Assembly (NCBI RefSeq): GCF_014534685.1 | Contig: NZ_JACVVX010000002.1 | Coordinates: 62,001-126,000 of the forward strand | Direction of reading: 5' to 3' | From: Oryzicola mucosus | Lineage (GTDB): Bacteria > Pseudomonadota > Alphaproteobacteria > Rhizobiales > Rhizobiaceae | Length of the DNA: 64,000 bases | Shown: piece after piece, positions 43,900 to 53,203 of the stretch | Layout of the letters: every line of letters starts with the position of its first letter | Position numbering within the stretch: the first letter of the stretch is position 1 | Program-made: the position numbers and the translations under genes | Notes under the pieces: model-generated | Seen by the model: only the letters and a program-made list of their open reading frames with translations | The model's database searches: none | Told to the model about the DNA's origin: nothing

Positions 43900-45270
43900 A
43901 TGGCTGGAAATTTATCGTTCGAACAGCTCAAGAAAGCGGTCGCGGAAGACGAGATCGACACCGTGCTCGCCTGTGCGGTCGACATGCAGGGCCGGCTGAT
44001 AGGCAAGCGCTTCCTGGCGAAATACTTCGTCGAATCCGCTTATGACGAGACGCATGGCTGCAATTATCTGCTGGCCAACGATATCGATATGGAGCCGGTG
44101 CCCGGCTACAAGGCGGCGAGCTGGTCGAAGGGCTATGGCGATTTCGTCATGAAGCCGGACCTTGCGACCATCCGCAAAGTGCCGTGGCTGGAAAAGACGG
44201 CGCTGCTGCTGTGCGACCTGCTCGACCACCACACGCATGACGACCTGCCGCATTCGCCGCGCGCCATCCTGCGCAAGCAGGTCAAGCGCCTGCAGGAGCG
44301 CGGCTATCTCGCCTATTTCGCTTCGGAACTCGAATTCTATTTGTTCAGCGAAACCTATGACAGCGCCCGCGCCAAGCATTGGCAGAACCTGGACACCGCC
44401 TCGCCCTATATCGGCGACTATCTGATCGGCATCACAACCAAGGAAGAGGGCGTGATGCGCCGCCTGCGCAACGAGATGGAAGCCGCCGGCATTCCGATCG
44501 AGAACTCCAAGGGTGAGTGGGGACCGGGCCAGGAGGAGATCAACGTCCGCTATGCCGAAGTGCTGGAGATGGCGGACCGCCATGTCATCCTCAAGGACGG
44601 GGCCAGGGCGATCGCCGCCCAGGAGGGTAAAGCGATCTCGTTCATGTCCAAGTATAATTACGGCCTGGCGGGCAACTCCAGCCACATCCACAACTCGCTG
44701 TGGAGCGCCGACGGCAAGACGGCCTTGTTCTACGACAAGGATTCCGACTACACGCTGTCGACGCTCGGCCAGCAGTGGGCGGCGGGCCAGCTCAAATACG
44801 CCAAGGAATTCACCTGGTTTCTGGCGCCCTACATCAATTCCTACAAGCGGTTCCAGGCCGGCACCTTCGCGCCGACCAAGATCATGTGGAGCGAAGACAA
44901 CCGCACCGCGGGATTCCGCCTGTGCGGGGAGGGGACCAAGGGCATCCGCATGGAGTGCCGCATCGGCGGCGCCGACCTCAATCCCTATCTCGCCTTCGCA
45001 GCCCTGATCGCCGCCGGTCTGGCCGGCATTGACGAGAAGCTTGAGCTGCAGAAGCCTTTCGTGGGCGACGCCTACCAGGCCTCGAGGCTGCCGGAAATCC
45101 CCAAGACCTTGCGCGACGCGACCGAGACCTTGGCGAAATCGAAGATGCTGAAGGAAGCGTTCGGCGACGATGTCGTCGAGCATTACGTTCACACCGCCCG
45201 CTGGGAACAGTTCGAGTACGACCGCCGCATCACGGACTGGGAGCTCCACCGGGGATTTGAGCGGTATTAA
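43900..45270 (+). CDS. Glutamine synthetase family protein, PuuA/GlnT type
   Basis: This 456-residue enzyme has the glutamine-synthetase fold: an N-terminal beta-grasp domain and catalytic E-x-E residues (ASELEFYLF near residue 145). It also has GEWGPGQEEINVRYA, the NSSHIHNSLWS segment and NRTAGFRLCGEGTKGIRMECRIGGADLNPYLA near the end. The R-I-G-G-A-D-x-N-P-Y pattern is characteristic of gamma-glutamyl amine ligases (PuuA) and GlnT rather than classic GlnA. No adenylylation Tyr is evident. Together with the aldehyde and alcohol dehydrogenases downstream, ATP-dependent gamma-glutamylation of an amine is the most likely role. Confidence 0.85.
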   Translation: MAGNLSFEQLKKAVAEDEIDTVLACAVDMQGRLIGKRFLAKYFVESAYDETHGCNYLLANDIDMEPVPGYKAASWSKGYGDFVMKPDLATIRKVPWLEKTALLLCDLLDHHTHDDLPHSPRAILRKQVKRLQERGYLAYFASELEFYLFSETYDSARAKHWQNLDTASPYIGDYLIGITTKEEGVMRRLRNEMEAAGIPIENSKGEWGPGQEEINVRYAEVLEMADRHVILKDGARAIAAQEGKAISFMSKYNYGLAGNSSHIHNSLWSADGKTALFYDKDSDYTLSTLGQQWAAGQLKYAKEFTWFLAPYINSYKRFQAGTFAPTKIMWSEDNRTAGFRLCGEGTKGIRMECRIGGADLNPYLAFAALIAAGLAGIDEKLELQKPFVGDAYQASRLPEIPKTLRDATETLAKSKMLKEAFGDDVVEHYVHTARWEQFEYDRRITDWELHRGFERY

Positions 45271-45331
45271 AATCGTAGCGTTTGACTGTAAAAAGACGAC
45301 CGGCGGCAACGCCGTGTGACAGGAGATACTC

Positions 45332-46717
45332 TTGGAAACCATCAAACTGAAATCCCCCATCGACGGCTCGATCTATGCCGAACGCCCCGTCGCCGAGGAC
45401 AAGGCGGTGAATGCCGCCGTCGAACGCGCCAGGGCCGCGCAAGTCGACTGGGCGCGGACGTCGATCGACGAGCGCTGCAAATATATGCTGGCGATGCTCG
45501 AGGCGCTGGTGGGCATGACCGACGAGATCGTGCCGGAACTGGCGCATATGATGGGCCGGCCGGTACGCTATGGCGGCGAGTTCGGCGGCGTGAAGGAACG
45601 CGTCGCCTATATGGTCGAGATTGCCGAGCAGGCGCTGAAGCCGGTGATGGCTTCGAACCCGAAGGACGGCTTCCGGCGTTATGTGAAGAAAGAGCCGCTC
45701 GGCGTCGTGATGGTCGTCGCGCCGTGGAACTATCCGTATCTGACGGCGGTCAACACCATCGTGCCGGCGTTGATCGCAGGGTCGACCGTGATCCTCAAGC
45801 ATGCAGCGCAGACGCTGCTGGTGGGCGAGCGGTTCGCGCAGGCCTTCGAGAAGGCGGGATTGCCGAAAGGCGTGTTCCAGAACATCGTCCTGAACCATGG
45901 CCAGACCGAAAAGCTGCTCGGATCGGGCAAGATCGACCATGTCAATTTCACCGGCTCGGTGGCCGGCGGACGCGCCATCGAAAAAGCCGCGGCCGGCACC
46001 TTCATGACGCTTGGCCTGGAACTCGGCGGCAAGGATCCGGCCTATGTGCTGGCCGACGCCAAGCTCGACCATGCGGTGGCCAATCTCGTGGAAGGCGCGT
46101 TCTTCAATTCGGGCCAATGCTGCTGCGGCATCGAACGCGTCTATGTGCATGAGAAGGTCTATGACCAGTTCGTCGAGGGCTTCGTCGCCGAGACGAAGAA
46201 CTACGCACTCGGCAATCCGCTCGATCCGGCGACGACGATGGGACCGATGGCGCAGGCGCGTTTCGCCGATTTCATCCGCGAGCAGAAAGCCGAGGCGCTG
46301 CGCAAGGGCGCTGTGGCGCATATGAACACCAAGACGGAGAACGACAAGGAGGGCTCGCCCTATCTGTCGGCCGAGGTGCTGACCAATGTCGATCACCAGA
46401 TGAGCGTGATGCGCGAGGAGAGTTTCGGTCCGATCGTTGGCATCATGAAGGTGCGCAACGACGAGGAAGCCATCGCGCTGATGAACGACAGCCCCTATGG
46501 CCTGACCGCCTCGATCTGGACGCGCGACACCGAGCATGCCGTGGCCATCGGCGACCGCGTCGAGACCGGCACGGTGTTCATGAACCGCTGCGACTATCTC
46601 GATCCGGCGCTGGTCTGGACCGGCGTGAAGGACACCGGCAAGGGCGCTGCGCTTTCGCAGATCGGCTACGACAACCTGACGCGGCCGAAGAGCTATCATT
46701 TGCGCGAGGTGATTTGA
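45332..46717 (+). CDS. Aldehyde dehydrogenase
   Basis: This 461-residue NAD(P)-dependent enzyme starts at TTG 45332, seven bases after AGGAG. The motif PWNYPYLTAVNTIVPALIAG is followed by NFTGSVAGGRAIEKAA. The catalytic Glu is in LGLELGGKDPAYVLADA and the Cys in NSGQCCCGIERV (Cys264, second of three Cys). The triple Cys around the nucleophile occurs in glycine-betaine-, gamma-aminobutyraldehyde- and related dehydrogenases. It lies 61 bases after the ligase gene. Confidence 0.92.
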   Translation: METIKLKSPIDGSIYAERPVAEDKAVNAAVERARAAQVDWARTSIDERCKYMLAMLEALVGMTDEIVPELAHMMGRPVRYGGEFGGVKERVAYMVEIAEQALKPVMASNPKDGFRRYVKKEPLGVVMVVAPWNYPYLTAVNTIVPALIAGSTVILKHAAQTLLVGERFAQAFEKAGLPKGVFQNIVLNHGQTEKLLGSGKIDHVNFTGSVAGGRAIEKAAAGTFMTLGLELGGKDPAYVLADAKLDHAVANLVEGAFFNSGQCCCGIERVYVHEKVYDQFVEGFVAETKNYALGNPLDPATTMGPMAQARFADFIREQKAEALRKGAVAHMNTKTENDKEGSPYLSAEVLTNVDHQMSVMREESFGPIVGIMKVRNDEEAIALMNDSPYGLTASIWTRDTEHAVAIGDRVETGTVFMNRCDYLDPALVWTGVKDTGKGAALSQIGYDNLTRPKSYHLREVI

Positions 46718-46742
46718 CGCAAGCATCAGGGTGAGGACCGAA

Positions 46743-46865
46743 CCCCCTCATCCGGCCCTTCGGGCCACCTTCTCCCCGAGGGGAGAAGAAGCATGGCGGC
46801 AACGCCGGCGCCCTCCTCTCCCCGGCGGGGAGAGGGTGGTTTGCGAAGCAAACCGGGTGAGGGGG
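46743..46865. repeat. Inverted palindromic repeat pair between ALDH and ADH genes
   Basis: The left arm (46743-46788, CCCCCTCATCCGGCCC with CTTCTCCCCGAGGGGAGAAG) and right arm (about 46816-46865, with CTCTCCCCGGCGGGGAGAG and GGTGAGGGGG) are inverted relatives of the pair found before soxG. No gene lies between them. The ADH start follows about 30 bases later. Confidence 0.8.
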
Positions 46866-46894
46866 CTTATCGGCATTTTTTGGATATCCCTCCC

Positions 46895-48067
46895 ATGACC
46901 ACGCTTGTTTCCAAATGGAACTACCCCACCACCGTCCGCTTCGGCGCGGGGCGCATCAAGGAGTTGCCGGAGGTGCTCGAAGCGGCCGGCATCAAGAAGC
47001 CGCTCTTCGTCACCGATCCCGGCCTCGCGAAGCTGCCGACCGTGGCCAATACGCTCAAGCTGCTGGACGATGCCGGCATCGCCTATGGCGTCTTCTCCGA
47101 CGTCAAGCCGAACCCGGTGGAAGCCAATCTCATCGCCGGCATCGAGGTGTTCAAGACCGGCGGTCATGATGGCGTCATCGCCTTCGGCGGCGGTTCGGGC
47201 CTCGATCTCGGCAAGCTGATCGCCTTCCAGGCCGGCCAGACACGGCCGGTGTGGGATTTCGAGGATGTGGGCGACTGGTGGACGCGGGCGAATTCGGATG
47301 CGATTGCGCCGATCGTGGCGGTGCCGACGACTGCCGGCACAGGGTCCGAGGTCGGTCGTGCCGCCGTCGTGACCAACGAAGAGACCCATACCAAGAAGGT
47401 CATCTTCCATCCCAAGCTTTTGCCGGCAATCGTCATCGCCGATCCGGAACTGACAGTCGGCATGCCGGCGTTCATCACCGCGGGAACGGGCATGGACGCG
47501 CTTGCGCACTGTCTGGAAGCCTATTGTGCGCCGGGCTACCACCCCATGGCGGACGGCATTGCTGTCGAGGGCATCAGGCTCGTCTTCGAGAACCTGCCGA
47601 AAGCCTTTGCCGATGGAAACGACCTGACCGCGCGGGCGCATATGATGAGTGCCGCGGCGATGGGCGCGGCTGCCTTCCAGAAGGGGCTTGGCGCTATCCA
47701 TTCGCTGTCGCATCCGGTCGGCGCGCTCTATGACACCCATCATGGCATGACCAATGCCGTGTTCATGCCTTATGTGCTGGCCTTTAACCGCGGGGCCATC
47801 GAAGAGCGCATTATCCGTCTTTCGGCGTATGTCGGAATTGAAGGCGGGTTTGACGGTTTTGGAAAGGCTATCCTCAAGCTGAGGAATGACCTTAACGTAC
47901 CGCATACTCTGCCGGAGCTGATCAAGGGGCTGGATATGGATGACGAGCGCAAGTCGCTCATCGCTGACATGGCAATCGTGGATCCCACGGCGGGTGGCAA
48001 CCCTGTCGAACTCACCAAGACGGCCGCGCTGAAAATCCTGCAGAACACCATCGACGGCACGCTCTGA
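46895..48067 (+). CDS. Iron-containing alcohol dehydrogenase
   Basis: This 390-residue group III dehydrogenase has the nucleotide-binding GGGSGLDLGKLIAF near residue 98, VPTTAGTGSEVGRAAVVT and metal-site residues in IVIADPELTVGMP, MDALAHCLEAYC and GAIHSLSHPVGALYDTHHGMTNA (one Asp and three His of the family). The start at ATG 46895 avoids codons from the repeat. It probably oxidises an alcohol to the aldehyde used by the neighbouring dehydrogenase, or the reverse. Confidence 0.92.
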   Translation: MTTLVSKWNYPTTVRFGAGRIKELPEVLEAAGIKKPLFVTDPGLAKLPTVANTLKLLDDAGIAYGVFSDVKPNPVEANLIAGIEVFKTGGHDGVIAFGGGSGLDLGKLIAFQAGQTRPVWDFEDVGDWWTRANSDAIAPIVAVPTTAGTGSEVGRAAVVTNEETHTKKVIFHPKLLPAIVIADPELTVGMPAFITAGTGMDALAHCLEAYCAPGYHPMADGIAVEGIRLVFENLPKAFADGNDLTARAHMMSAAAMGAAAFQKGLGAIHSLSHPVGALYDTHHGMTNAVFMPYVLAFNRGAIEERIIRLSAYVGIEGGFDGFGKAILKLRNDLNVPHTLPELIKGLDMDDERKSLIADMAIVDPTAGGNPVELTKTAALKILQNTIDGTL

Positions 48068-48080
48068 GACGTCACCGCAC

Positions 48081-48101
48081 CCGGCCGCTTCATGCGGCCG
48101 G
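48081..48101 (+). terminator. Hairpin after the alcohol dehydrogenase gene
   Basis: CCGGCCGC, five bases, GCGGCCGG form a perfect stem just after the stop. There is no T run, so termination would be incomplete or Rho-aided. The remaining gap to 48298 shows no gene. Confidence 0.5.
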
Positions 48102-48298
48102 ATACCACCAACAGGAAGGAGTATTAAGGATACCGATATTTAGCCGGAAAACGACAAGGGGAACATTGCTACAACCGGTTAAAAAGAGTTAGCTTTTCAT
48201 CACATGCGCGCAGGCCGAATGACGTTCATCGGACTGTCACAGGGAAAAGATAACGCATGGCAAGCGCTGCACCGCGGCGCGTCAATGAGGAGAACAAA

Positions 48299-49405
48299 AT
48301 GTTCAAGTTTGCAGGGAAGGTGCTTTCGCTTACAGCGGCATCTTTGATGGTCACGACCGTCATCGCTTCGGCTCAGTCGGCCGAACTGGTTGCCGCGGCG
48401 AAGGCCGAGGGACAACTCACCACCATAGCGCTTCCGCATACCTGGTGTGGTTACGGCGAAGTCATCGCCGGCTTCAAGAAAAAATATCCTGAGATCAAGA
48501 TCAACGAACTCAACCCAGACGCCGGTTCGGCCGACGAGATCGAGGCCGTTCGTGCCAACAAGGACAACAAGGGCCCGCAGGCTCCCGACGTGATCGACGT
48601 CGGCCTGTCCTTCGGTCCAGCCGCTCAGGCTGAGGGTCTGCTGCAGCCGTACAAGGTCGAAACCTGGGATTCGATCCCCGACGACGCCAAGGATGCTGCA
48701 GGAAACTGGTACGGCGACTATTACGGCGTGATGTCCTTCATGGTGAACAAGGATCTCGTGGCAAATCCGCCAAAGTCCTTCGCCGACCTTCTTAAGCCCG
48801 AATACGCCGGACAAGTCGCTCTCGCCGGTGACCCGCGCGCGTCCAACCAGGCTATCCTAGCCGTTCTCGCCGCCGGCATGGCCAATGGCGCCGAACCGGG
48901 CGAGGCAGCCGCAAAGGCCGGTCTTGAGTTTTTCAAGAAGCTCAATGATGCTGGCAATTTCGTCCCGGTCGTCGGAAAGGCCGGCACGCTGGCCCAGGGC
49001 ACAACCCCGATCATCATCGCCTGGGACTACAATGCGCTTTCGTGGCGCGACTCGCTGAACGATAACCCGCCCGTCGAAGTCGTCGTTCCGTCGGACGCCG
49101 TTCTGGCCGGTGTTTACGTTCAGGCTATCAGCGCTTATGCGCCGCAGCCGAACGCCGCCAAGCTGTGGATGGAGTATCTTTATTCCGACGAAGGTCAGTT
49201 GGGCTGGCTCAAGGGATATTGCCATCCGATCCGCTTCAACGATCTGGTAGCGAAGGGCGCGGTACCGCAGGAAATGCTCGACAAGCTGCCGCCGGCAGAG
49301 GGCTACGCGAAAGCCGTTTTCCCGAGCCTCGACGCCGTGAATGCCAACTCGGATGCGGTCAAGGCCGGCTGGGACGGCGTGGTCGGCGCCAACGTCGTGC
49401 AGTAA
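48299..49405 (+). CDS. ABC transporter periplasmic binding protein (iron/polyamine/phosphonate type)
   Basis: This 368-residue protein starts at ATG 48299 after GAGGAGAAC. The signal peptide MFKFAGKVLSLTAASLMVTT leads to cleavage near A-Q-S. The mature domain is a type II binding protein: LVAAAKAEGQLTTIALPHTWCGYG, VIDVGLSFGPAAQAEGLLQ, GDYYGVMSFMVNKDLV and EYLYSDEGQLGWLKGYCHPIRF. This subgroup includes Fe(III), spermidine/putrescine and 2-aminoethylphosphonate binders, and I cannot assign the ligand. The longer ORF start at 48257 is less likely. Confidence 0.85.
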   Translation: MFKFAGKVLSLTAASLMVTTVIASAQSAELVAAAKAEGQLTTIALPHTWCGYGEVIAGFKKKYPEIKINELNPDAGSADEIEAVRANKDNKGPQAPDVIDVGLSFGPAAQAEGLLQPYKVETWDSIPDDAKDAAGNWYGDYYGVMSFMVNKDLVANPPKSFADLLKPEYAGQVALAGDPRASNQAILAVLAAGMANGAEPGEAAAKAGLEFFKKLNDAGNFVPVVGKAGTLAQGTTPIIIAWDYNALSWRDSLNDNPPVEVVVPSDAVLAGVYVQAISAYAPQPNAAKLWMEYLYSDEGQLGWLKGYCHPIRFNDLVAKGAVPQEMLDKLPPAEGYAKAVFPSLDAVNANSDAVKAGWDGVVGANVVQ

Positions 49406-49414
49406 CACCGACAG

Positions 49415-49457
49415 ACGGACGCGTGCCTTTTACAAGGCCGCGTCCGTTTCCGTTTTT
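49415..49457 (+). terminator. Attenuator-like hairpin inside the ABC operon
   Basis: ACGGACGCG-T-GCCTT, short loop, AAGGC-CGCGTCCGT form a long stem with one bulge, followed by T-rich TTTCCGTTTTT. It sits between the binding-protein and permease genes, where partial termination would give more binding protein than permease. Confidence 0.8.
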
Positions 49458-49473
49458 GCGGGATTCCGAGCGC

Positions 49474-50343
49474 ATGTCACAACACCTCGCCGGCCGCCGC
49501 CTGCCGACCCATTGGCTGGGCGTGGCGCCGTTTTTCCTGTTCGCCCTGCTGTTTCTGATCCTGCCGGCGCTGTCGATCGTCATCGGAGCGTTTCGTGGAC
49601 CCGGGGGTGGCTTCACGCTCGACAATCTCTTCGGCCTTAACACGCCGACAATCCGAAATGCCTACTGGGTTTCGATCCGCGTAAGCCTCTGGTCCGCGTT
49701 TCTCGGCTGTCTTGTCGGTTTCGCCATGGCCGCTGCCGTCGTGCTGGGCGGTCTGCCGAGGTCCATCCGTTCTCCGCTTTTGACCTTCTCCGGCGTCGCG
49801 TCCAATTTTGCGGGCCTTCCTCTTGCCTTCGCCTTTATCGCAACCGTTGGCCCCGCTGGCCTCATCACGGTCTGGCTGCGCACCGAATTCGGCATCAATC
49901 TGCGCGCTGCGACCGGGTTCAACCTGTTCAGCACGACCGGCCTGATCGCCACTTACATGTTTTTTCAAGTGCCGTTGATGATCCTGATCATCACGCCGGC
50001 GCTTGACGCATTGAAGCGCGAATGGCGGGAAGCGGCGGAGATCCTGGGCGCGAACGGCTTTCAATATTGGCGCATGGTTGCCTTTCCAATCCTGCTGCCG
50101 TCGCTGATGGGCACCTTCGCGCTGCTTTTTGCAAACTCGTTCGGCGCAGTCGCTACCGCGTTCGCGCTTGCCGGGCCGCAGCTCAACATCGCGCCGATCC
50201 TGCTGTTTTCGCAGATCCGCGGCGACGTACTCGGCAGTCCGGGCCTCGGCTATGCCCTGGCGTTTGGGATGATCGTCATCACTGGCATCGCCAACGCGCT
50301 TTACCTTTGGCTTCGCGCCCGAACCGAGAGATGGCAGAAATGA
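49474..50343 (+). CDS. ABC transporter permease (PotB/PhnU-like)
   Basis: This 289-residue protein has six hydrophobic segments. The EAA loop is REWREAAEILGANGFQYWRMVAFPILLP, at about residues 185-212, where it contacts the ATPase. The N-terminus MSQHLAGRRLPTHWLGVAPFFLF is plausible after the hairpin. A longer frame reaching back into the binding-protein gene is rejected. The next gene starts within its stop (ATGA). Confidence 0.9.
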   Translation: MSQHLAGRRLPTHWLGVAPFFLFALLFLILPALSIVIGAFRGPGGGFTLDNLFGLNTPTIRNAYWVSIRVSLWSAFLGCLVGFAMAAAVVLGGLPRSIRSPLLTFSGVASNFAGLPLAFAFIATVGPAGLITVWLRTEFGINLRAATGFNLFSTTGLIATYMFFQVPLMILIITPALDALKREWREAAEILGANGFQYWRMVAFPILLPSLMGTFALLFANSFGAVATAFALAGPQLNIAPILLFSQIRGDVLGSPGLGYALAFGMIVITGIANALYLWLRARTERWQK

Positions 50344-51125
50344 AACGCTTTTTCGCGTGGACCGCATTCCTGCTGGGGCTGCTCATCTTCATCCTGCCGT
50401 TGATCGGCATGACGGAATTCTCGCTGTCGATGCGTCGCGGCGTATATTCCCTCGATGCCTATGTATCGGTTTTATCCGATCCCCAGTTCCGCGCTACCTT
50501 TACCTATTCGGTGGTCATGGCGCTGTTCACCATCATCTTCGGCGTGCTTCTGGTGGTTCCCACCGCTTACTGGGTTCGGTTGAGGATGCCGGGTCTGCGG
50601 CCCGTCGTCGAATTCATCACTCTGATGCCTCTGGTCATTCCCGCGATCGTGATCGTTTTCGGCTATATCCGGCTTTACAACACCTCAAGCTGGCTGCCGC
50701 TGACCGGTTCTTCGATGGGAACCAACGTGCTTCTGATGTTCGGCTATACCGCGCTCGCGCTTCCCTATATGTATCGCGCCGTTGACACCGGACTTCGCGC
50801 TATCGATATCACGACGCTTACCGAGGCTGCGCAATCGCTCGGAGCCGGCTGGACCACGGTTTTTTCGCGCGTGATCCTGCCCAATGTGTTCGTTTCGGTC
50901 CTTTCGGGCGCTTTCCTTACATTTGCGATCGTCATCGGTGAGTTTACCCTGGCCGCGCTTCTCAACCGTCCGGCTTTCGGCCCTTATCTGCAGCTGGTCG
51001 GCGCCAATAAGGCCTACGAGCCATCGGCGCTTGCCGTCATCTCCTTCGCTATCACCTGGCTCTGCATGGGCTTCATCCAGATCGTGGCGCGGCTGGCTCC
51101 AAAGCCGCCGGCGCAACAGCATTGA
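50340..51125 (+). CDS. ABC transporter permease (PotC/PhnV-like)
   Basis: This 261-residue second permease has about six hydrophobic segments. The EAA loop TLTEAAQSLGAGWTTVFSRVILPN is near residues 160-183 and the partner contact IGEFTLAALLN lies near residue 200. Start at ATG 50340, overlapping the previous stop. It forms the membrane dimer with the preceding permease. Confidence 0.9.
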   Translation: MKRFFAWTAFLLGLLIFILPLIGMTEFSLSMRRGVYSLDAYVSVLSDPQFRATFTYSVVMALFTIIFGVLLVVPTAYWVRLRMPGLRPVVEFITLMPLVIPAIVIVFGYIRLYNTSSWLPLTGSSMGTNVLLMFGYTALALPYMYRAVDTGLRAIDITTLTEAAQSLGAGWTTVFSRVILPNVFVSVLSGAFLTFAIVIGEFTLAALLNRPAFGPYLQLVGANKAYEPSALAVISFAITWLCMGFIQIVARLAPKPPAQQH

Positions 51126-51139
51126 TTACGGGATCGACA

Positions 51140-52207
51140 ATGGCTGAGCCTTATCTGAAAATCGAGAATGTCCGCAAAAGCTTCGGGCAGACGACGGTCG
51201 TGCAAGACTTCAACATGGCGGTCGAGCGCGGTGAGTTCATCTCGTTCCTCGGGCCGTCCGGATGCGGCAAGACAACGGTACTGCGCATGGTGGCAGGTTT
51301 CGAACAGCCGACGTCCGGCAGCATCAGGATCGGCGGCAAGGATGTCACCAATCTAAAACCGAACCAGCGCAACATTGGCATGGTCTTCCAGGCCTATGCG
51401 CTGTTTCCGAACATGACGGTGGGGCAGAATATCGGTTTCGGCCTGAAGGTCGCCGGAAAGTCGAAGGCCGAGATCGACAAACGCGTCGACGAGATGCTGG
51501 AACTCATAAGCCTTCCGGGTTTCGGCGATCGCTATCCCTATCAGCTCTCCGGGGGCCAGCAGCAGCGAATAGCGCTTGCTCGTGCGGTTGCGCCCAAGCC
51601 GAGCGTTTTGCTGCTTGACGAGCCGCTGTCGGCACTCGACGCCAAGGTGCGCGTATCGCTGCGCGATCAAATCCGCACAATTCAGCGCGAGCTTGGCATC
51701 ACCACAATCTTCGTGACCCACGACCAGGAAGAGGCGCTTTCCATATCAGACCGCATTGTCGTCATGTATGGCGGCAAGGCCGAACAAGTCGGCACGCCGT
51801 TCGAAATCTACAACAAACCGACGACGCGTTTCGTCGCCAACTTCGTCGGCACGCTGAACGTGCTGAAGGGCACCGTGGTCGATCCTGCCAGTGGCCAAGT
51901 GAAGGTTGGCGACAACACTGTCAATCTCGACCGTGACCTTGGCGCGCGCAAGGCTGGCGACAGCGTGTCTCTGGCCTTGCGACCGGAGGCGGTCTCGCTG
52001 GGCCGTAACGACCTGCGCGAGACCAGTGTCGCGGCGACGATCAGCGACGTGCATTTCCTTGGGTCGGTGATCCGCGTGCGCGCCAAGGTGGGGGAGAATT
52101 CGGTGTCGCTGGACACCTTCAACGACCCATCCGCCCCGCCGCCGTCCGCAGGCTCGGCCGCGGAGATCAGCTTCGCCCGGCGCGACCTGATGGTGCTGGA
52201 CGACTGA
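51140..52207 (+). CDS. ABC transporter ATP-binding protein (PotA-like)
   Basis: This 355-residue ATPase has Walker A GPSGCGKT at 38-45, the signature YQLSGGQQQRIALARAV, and Walker B SVLLLDEPLSALD. A C-terminal TOBE-like regulatory domain from about residue 270 (SLALRPEAVSLGRND) is typical of PotA/FbpC/MalK-like ATPases. ATG 51140 is preferred over an upstream TTG at 51122. It energises the two permeases. Confidence 0.93.
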   Translation: MAEPYLKIENVRKSFGQTTVVQDFNMAVERGEFISFLGPSGCGKTTVLRMVAGFEQPTSGSIRIGGKDVTNLKPNQRNIGMVFQAYALFPNMTVGQNIGFGLKVAGKSKAEIDKRVDEMLELISLPGFGDRYPYQLSGGQQQRIALARAVAPKPSVLLLDEPLSALDAKVRVSLRDQIRTIQRELGITTIFVTHDQEEALSISDRIVVMYGGKAEQVGTPFEIYNKPTTRFVANFVGTLNVLKGTVVDPASGQVKVGDNTVNLDRDLGARKAGDSVSLALRPEAVSLGRNDLRETSVAATISDVHFLGSVIRVRAKVGENSVSLDTFNDPSAPPPSAGSAAEISFARRDLMVLDD

Positions 52208-52357
52208 GCCAGCCTCGGCTCTGGACCAGTTTGCGAGTCCGTTCTGCCTGTTGAAAGTCGGCTAAGCAAGGCTTACTGCGGATGGGACTCCGGAGTGGTT
52301 TGCAATGTCTAGAGCCGCGCTCGCCGGCCTTGTCCTTTCGCCCAAGGCAACTGCTGC

Positions 52358-53203
52358 ATGACGCCGGCGGTTTTTCTCGCCGTTCTGGCCGCCGCTGCCA
52401 TGCACGCAAGCTGGAACGCGATGATCAAGGTGCGGCTCGACCGTTTCGCATCGGTCACGCTGATGACCTTCGGCATGGCTGCCGCGGCGCTTCCGGTGCT
52501 GCCCTTTGTCGATGTGCCTGATGCGGAGGTCTGGCTGTGGATCGCCATCTCCGTCTTCTGCCACATGGGCTACAAGCTCTGCCTGATCAAAGCCTATGAG
52601 GCCGGCGATCTGGCGCAGACCTATCCGCTCGCACGCGGCACGGCACCGCTTCTGACGACGATCGGCGGTGTTTTCCTGCTATCTGAAATCCCGCAACCGC
52701 TGGCGCTGGCCGGCATCGTGTTGCTCTGCGCTGGCACCTTGCTCATGTCGTTTCGCGGCGGCCGGCATCTCGAACGGCTGAACACGGGAGCGGTCGGCTA
52801 TGCGCTGGCAACTTCCGTGTTCATCGCCGGCTATACGCTGACCGACGGCAGCGGCGCGCGGCTGGCGGAATCGGCGAGCAGCTATGCGGCGTGGCTGTTT
52901 CTCTGCGATGGGCTGTGGTCGCTGGTGCTGTGCCTGATCCTGCGGGGCCGGGGCACGCTCGCCGCGGTCGCCGGCGAATGGAAAATGGGCCTGCTCACCG
53001 GCGCGCTCAGCGCTGCCGCCTATTGGATCGCCATGTGGGCGATGACGAAGGCGCCGATTGCCTCGGTTGCTGCGCTGCGCGAGACGTCCATCCTGTTTGC
53101 GATGATGATCTCGGTGGTTGTCCTGGGCGAAAAACTGACGCGGTGGCGTATCACGGCAGCCCTGACCATCGTCGCCGGTGTGGTGGCGATGCGGCTCGCC
53201 TGA
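52358..53203 (+). CDS. DMT family (EamA-like) transporter
   Basis: This 281-residue protein has about ten hydrophobic segments in two EamA-like repeats. The first repeat includes MHASWNAMIKVRLDRFASVTLM and SPLLTTIGGVFLLSEIPQPL-like sequence (here APLLTTIGGVFLLSEIPQPL), and the second ASVAALRETSILFAMMISVVVLGEKL. These proteins export or import metabolites, and substrates are rarely predictable. It stands alone, 150 bases after the ABC operon. Confidence 0.88.
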   Translation: MTPAVFLAVLAAAAMHASWNAMIKVRLDRFASVTLMTFGMAAAALPVLPFVDVPDAEVWLWIAISVFCHMGYKLCLIKAYEAGDLAQTYPLARGTAPLLTTIGGVFLLSEIPQPLALAGIVLLCAGTLLMSFRGGRHLERLNTGAVGYALATSVFIAGYTLTDGSGARLAESASSYAAWLFLCDGLWSLVLCLILRGRGTLAAVAGEWKMGLLTGALSAAAYWIAMWAMTKAPIASVAALRETSILFAMMISVVVLGEKLTRWRITAALTIVAGVVAMRLA

